From IMG/VR virus record IMGVR_UViG_3300027861_004152, positions 1-37,465 of that record: a stretch of DNA of 37,465 nucleotides, one strand, 5' to 3'. The notes beneath the pieces were generated by a model. The model was not told the DNA's origin, did not search any database, and saw only the letters and a program-made list of their open reading frames with translations. Shown one piece after another: positions 36,543 to 37,465 of this stretch. Every line of letters begins with the position of its first letter. Position 1 is the stretch's first letter. Source of the DNA: a virus. A program made the translations under genes and the position numbers.

Positions 36543-37465
36543 AAATGCAATAACTGTTTTGGAGAGAAGATACTTCAAAAAAGACAAAGATGAAAACCTC
36601 ATTGAAGATGCAGATGGAATGTTCAAGAGGGTGGCAAGCAATGTCGCTCTTGCAGAGGATAATTACCCTGCATCTGGAGCTGTTCGATCAGAATGGGAAG
36701 AGATGTTCTATGAGGAAATGACCTCTCTTAGATTTCTTCCGAACTCCCCCACACTCATGAATGCAGGTAGAGAACTTGGTCAGCTGAGTGCATGTTTTGT
36801 AGTACCGGTTGAAGATTCTATGGAATCTATTTTCGATGCTGTAAAAACAGCTGCCTTGATTAATAAATCAGGTGGAGGTACGGGTTTTTCTTTTTCCAGA
36901 GTTAGGCCTAACAATAGTATTGTCGGGTCAACCGGTGGTGTTGCATCAGGACCAATATCTTTTATGAAGGTTTTTGATGTCGCAACAGATACCGTGAAGC
37001 AAGGAGGTACTCGAAGAGGTGCTAATATGGGTGTTCTTCGAGTTGATCATCCAGACGTGATGGAATTTATTCATTGCAAGAAAGGAGATGAAGGCCTTAC
37101 TAATTTTAATATCAGTGTGGCTATTACTGATGAATTCATGAGAGCAGTAGAGAAGGAAGAATCTTATAACCTTATTGATCCAAAAACTGGAAAACCAGTT
37201 GGTTCCTTATTTGCGCCAACTGTCTTCCAAGAATTAATTGAAAGTGCTTGGGAAAATGGAGATCCAGGTGTTATCTTTATTGATGAGATAAACAGTCATA
37301 ACCCAACTCCTAATGTTGGTGCTCTTGAAGCGACAAATCCATGTGTTACAGGTGATACTTTAGTGGGTACACCATTAGGGTGGAAAAGAGTGGATTCATT
37401 AGAAGTGAATGATTTTATATGCACAACTTTAGGTTCTGGATTAATAAAAACTATAGAAGTAAATG
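36529..37465 (+). CDS. nrdJ: Ribonucleotide reductase large subunit, class II (NrdJ)-like, with intein (3' partial)
   Basis: TTG start with AAGGAG 6 nt upstream. No ATP-cone is seen before the catalytic core: LPNSPTLMNAG, QLSACFVVPVEDS, SGGGTGFSFSRVRP, STGGVASGP, QGGTRRGANMG and the active-site ATNPC. At NPC the protein runs into an intein (Cys at 37342), and the window ends 124 bp later. The motif set fits the B12-dependent class II enzyme better than NrdA. It supplies dNTPs. Confidence 0.87.
   Translation, partial: MKLSKNAITVLERRYFKKDKDENLIEDADGMFKRVASNVALAEDNYPASGAVRSEWEEMFYEEMTSLRFLPNSPTLMNAGRELGQLSACFVVPVEDSMESIFDAVKTAALINKSGGGTGFSFSRVRPNNSIVGSTGGVASGPISFMKVFDVATDTVKQGGTRRGANMGVLRVDHPDVMEFIHCKKGDEGLTNFNISVAITDEFMRAVEKEESYNLIDPKTGKPVGSLFAPTVFQELIESAWENGDPGVIFIDEINSHNPTPNVGALEATNPCVTGDTLVGTPLGWKRVDSLEVNDFICTTLGSGLIKTIEVN
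37342..37465 (+). other. Intein N-terminus in NrdJ (partial)
   Basis: Cys1 followed by VTGDTLVGTPLGWKRVDSLE, a block A. The insertion is at NP|C of the reductase active-site loop, a known hot spot for RNR inteins. The window ends before block B, so it is unknown whether this intein is continuous or split. Confidence 0.85.

Overview
The window looks like part of a large, uncharacterised tailed-phage genome. It is AT-rich, nearly all genes lie on the + strand, and genes are packed with ATGA/TGATG overlaps and strong GGAG-type ribosome binding sites. The replication and recombination set resembles T4: UvsY-like mediator, gp32-like ssDNA-binding protein, UvsX/RecA-like recombinase, 5'-3' exonuclease, and gp46/gp47 (Rad50/Mre11)-like proteins. 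The polymerase, however, is of bacterial DnaE type rather than gp43 type. ThyX, a MazG-like pyrophosphohydrolase and a class II-like ribonucleotide reductase add nucleotide metabolism. Phage tRNAs, three inteins and many tiny zinc-ribbon ORFs fit a virus. The host cannot be named; the canonical TTGACA/TATAAT promoters and strong Shine-Dalgarno sites argue against a Bacteroidota host.

Layout. Positions 1-4677: a fractured DnaE gene. The N-extein carries an N-intein half, then comes a free-standing PD-(D/E)XK homing endonuclease, then a C-intein half with the C-extein, whose C-terminus is fused to a family-4-like uracil-DNA-glycosylase domain. Positions 4674-9373: small genes, then UvsY-, gp32- and UvsX-like proteins and a FEN-type exonuclease. 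Positions 9374-12302: an RNA-rich region around a Ro60-like (TROVE/DUF2828-type plus vWFA) gene. It holds two canonical tRNAs (Met/Ile-CAT, Leu-TAG), at least five tRNA-shaped RNAs without a normal anticodon arm, a further structured RNA, and a four-copy covarying stem-loop element. Positions 12322-19020: an intein-interrupted PD-(D/E)XK nuclease, a Rad50-like ATPase split into two genes on either side of thyX and mre11, and an excisionase-like HTH protein. Positions 19004-35993: a long nucleotide-sugar and glycosyltransferase block (PseB/PseC/PseF-like enzymes, GNAT, formyltransferase, PIG-L deacetylase, RmlB-like and other SDRs, GT2/GT4 enzymes, B12-binding radical SAM), interrupted by an SPFH protein, a tRNA-Gln and small ORFs. 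Positions 35997-37465: Zn-ribbon/MazG and NrdJ, with an intein that begins at the NPC active-site motif and runs off the window.

The most notable items are: (i) the four-copy RNA element with compensatory base changes; (ii) the array of tRNA mimics beside a Ro60-like protein, which resembles the bacterial and phage Y RNA/Ro60 system but is unusually elaborate; (iii) the split-intein DnaE-UDG fusion; (iv) the two-gene Rad50. All functional assignments come from motif recognition by eye; no database search was run.
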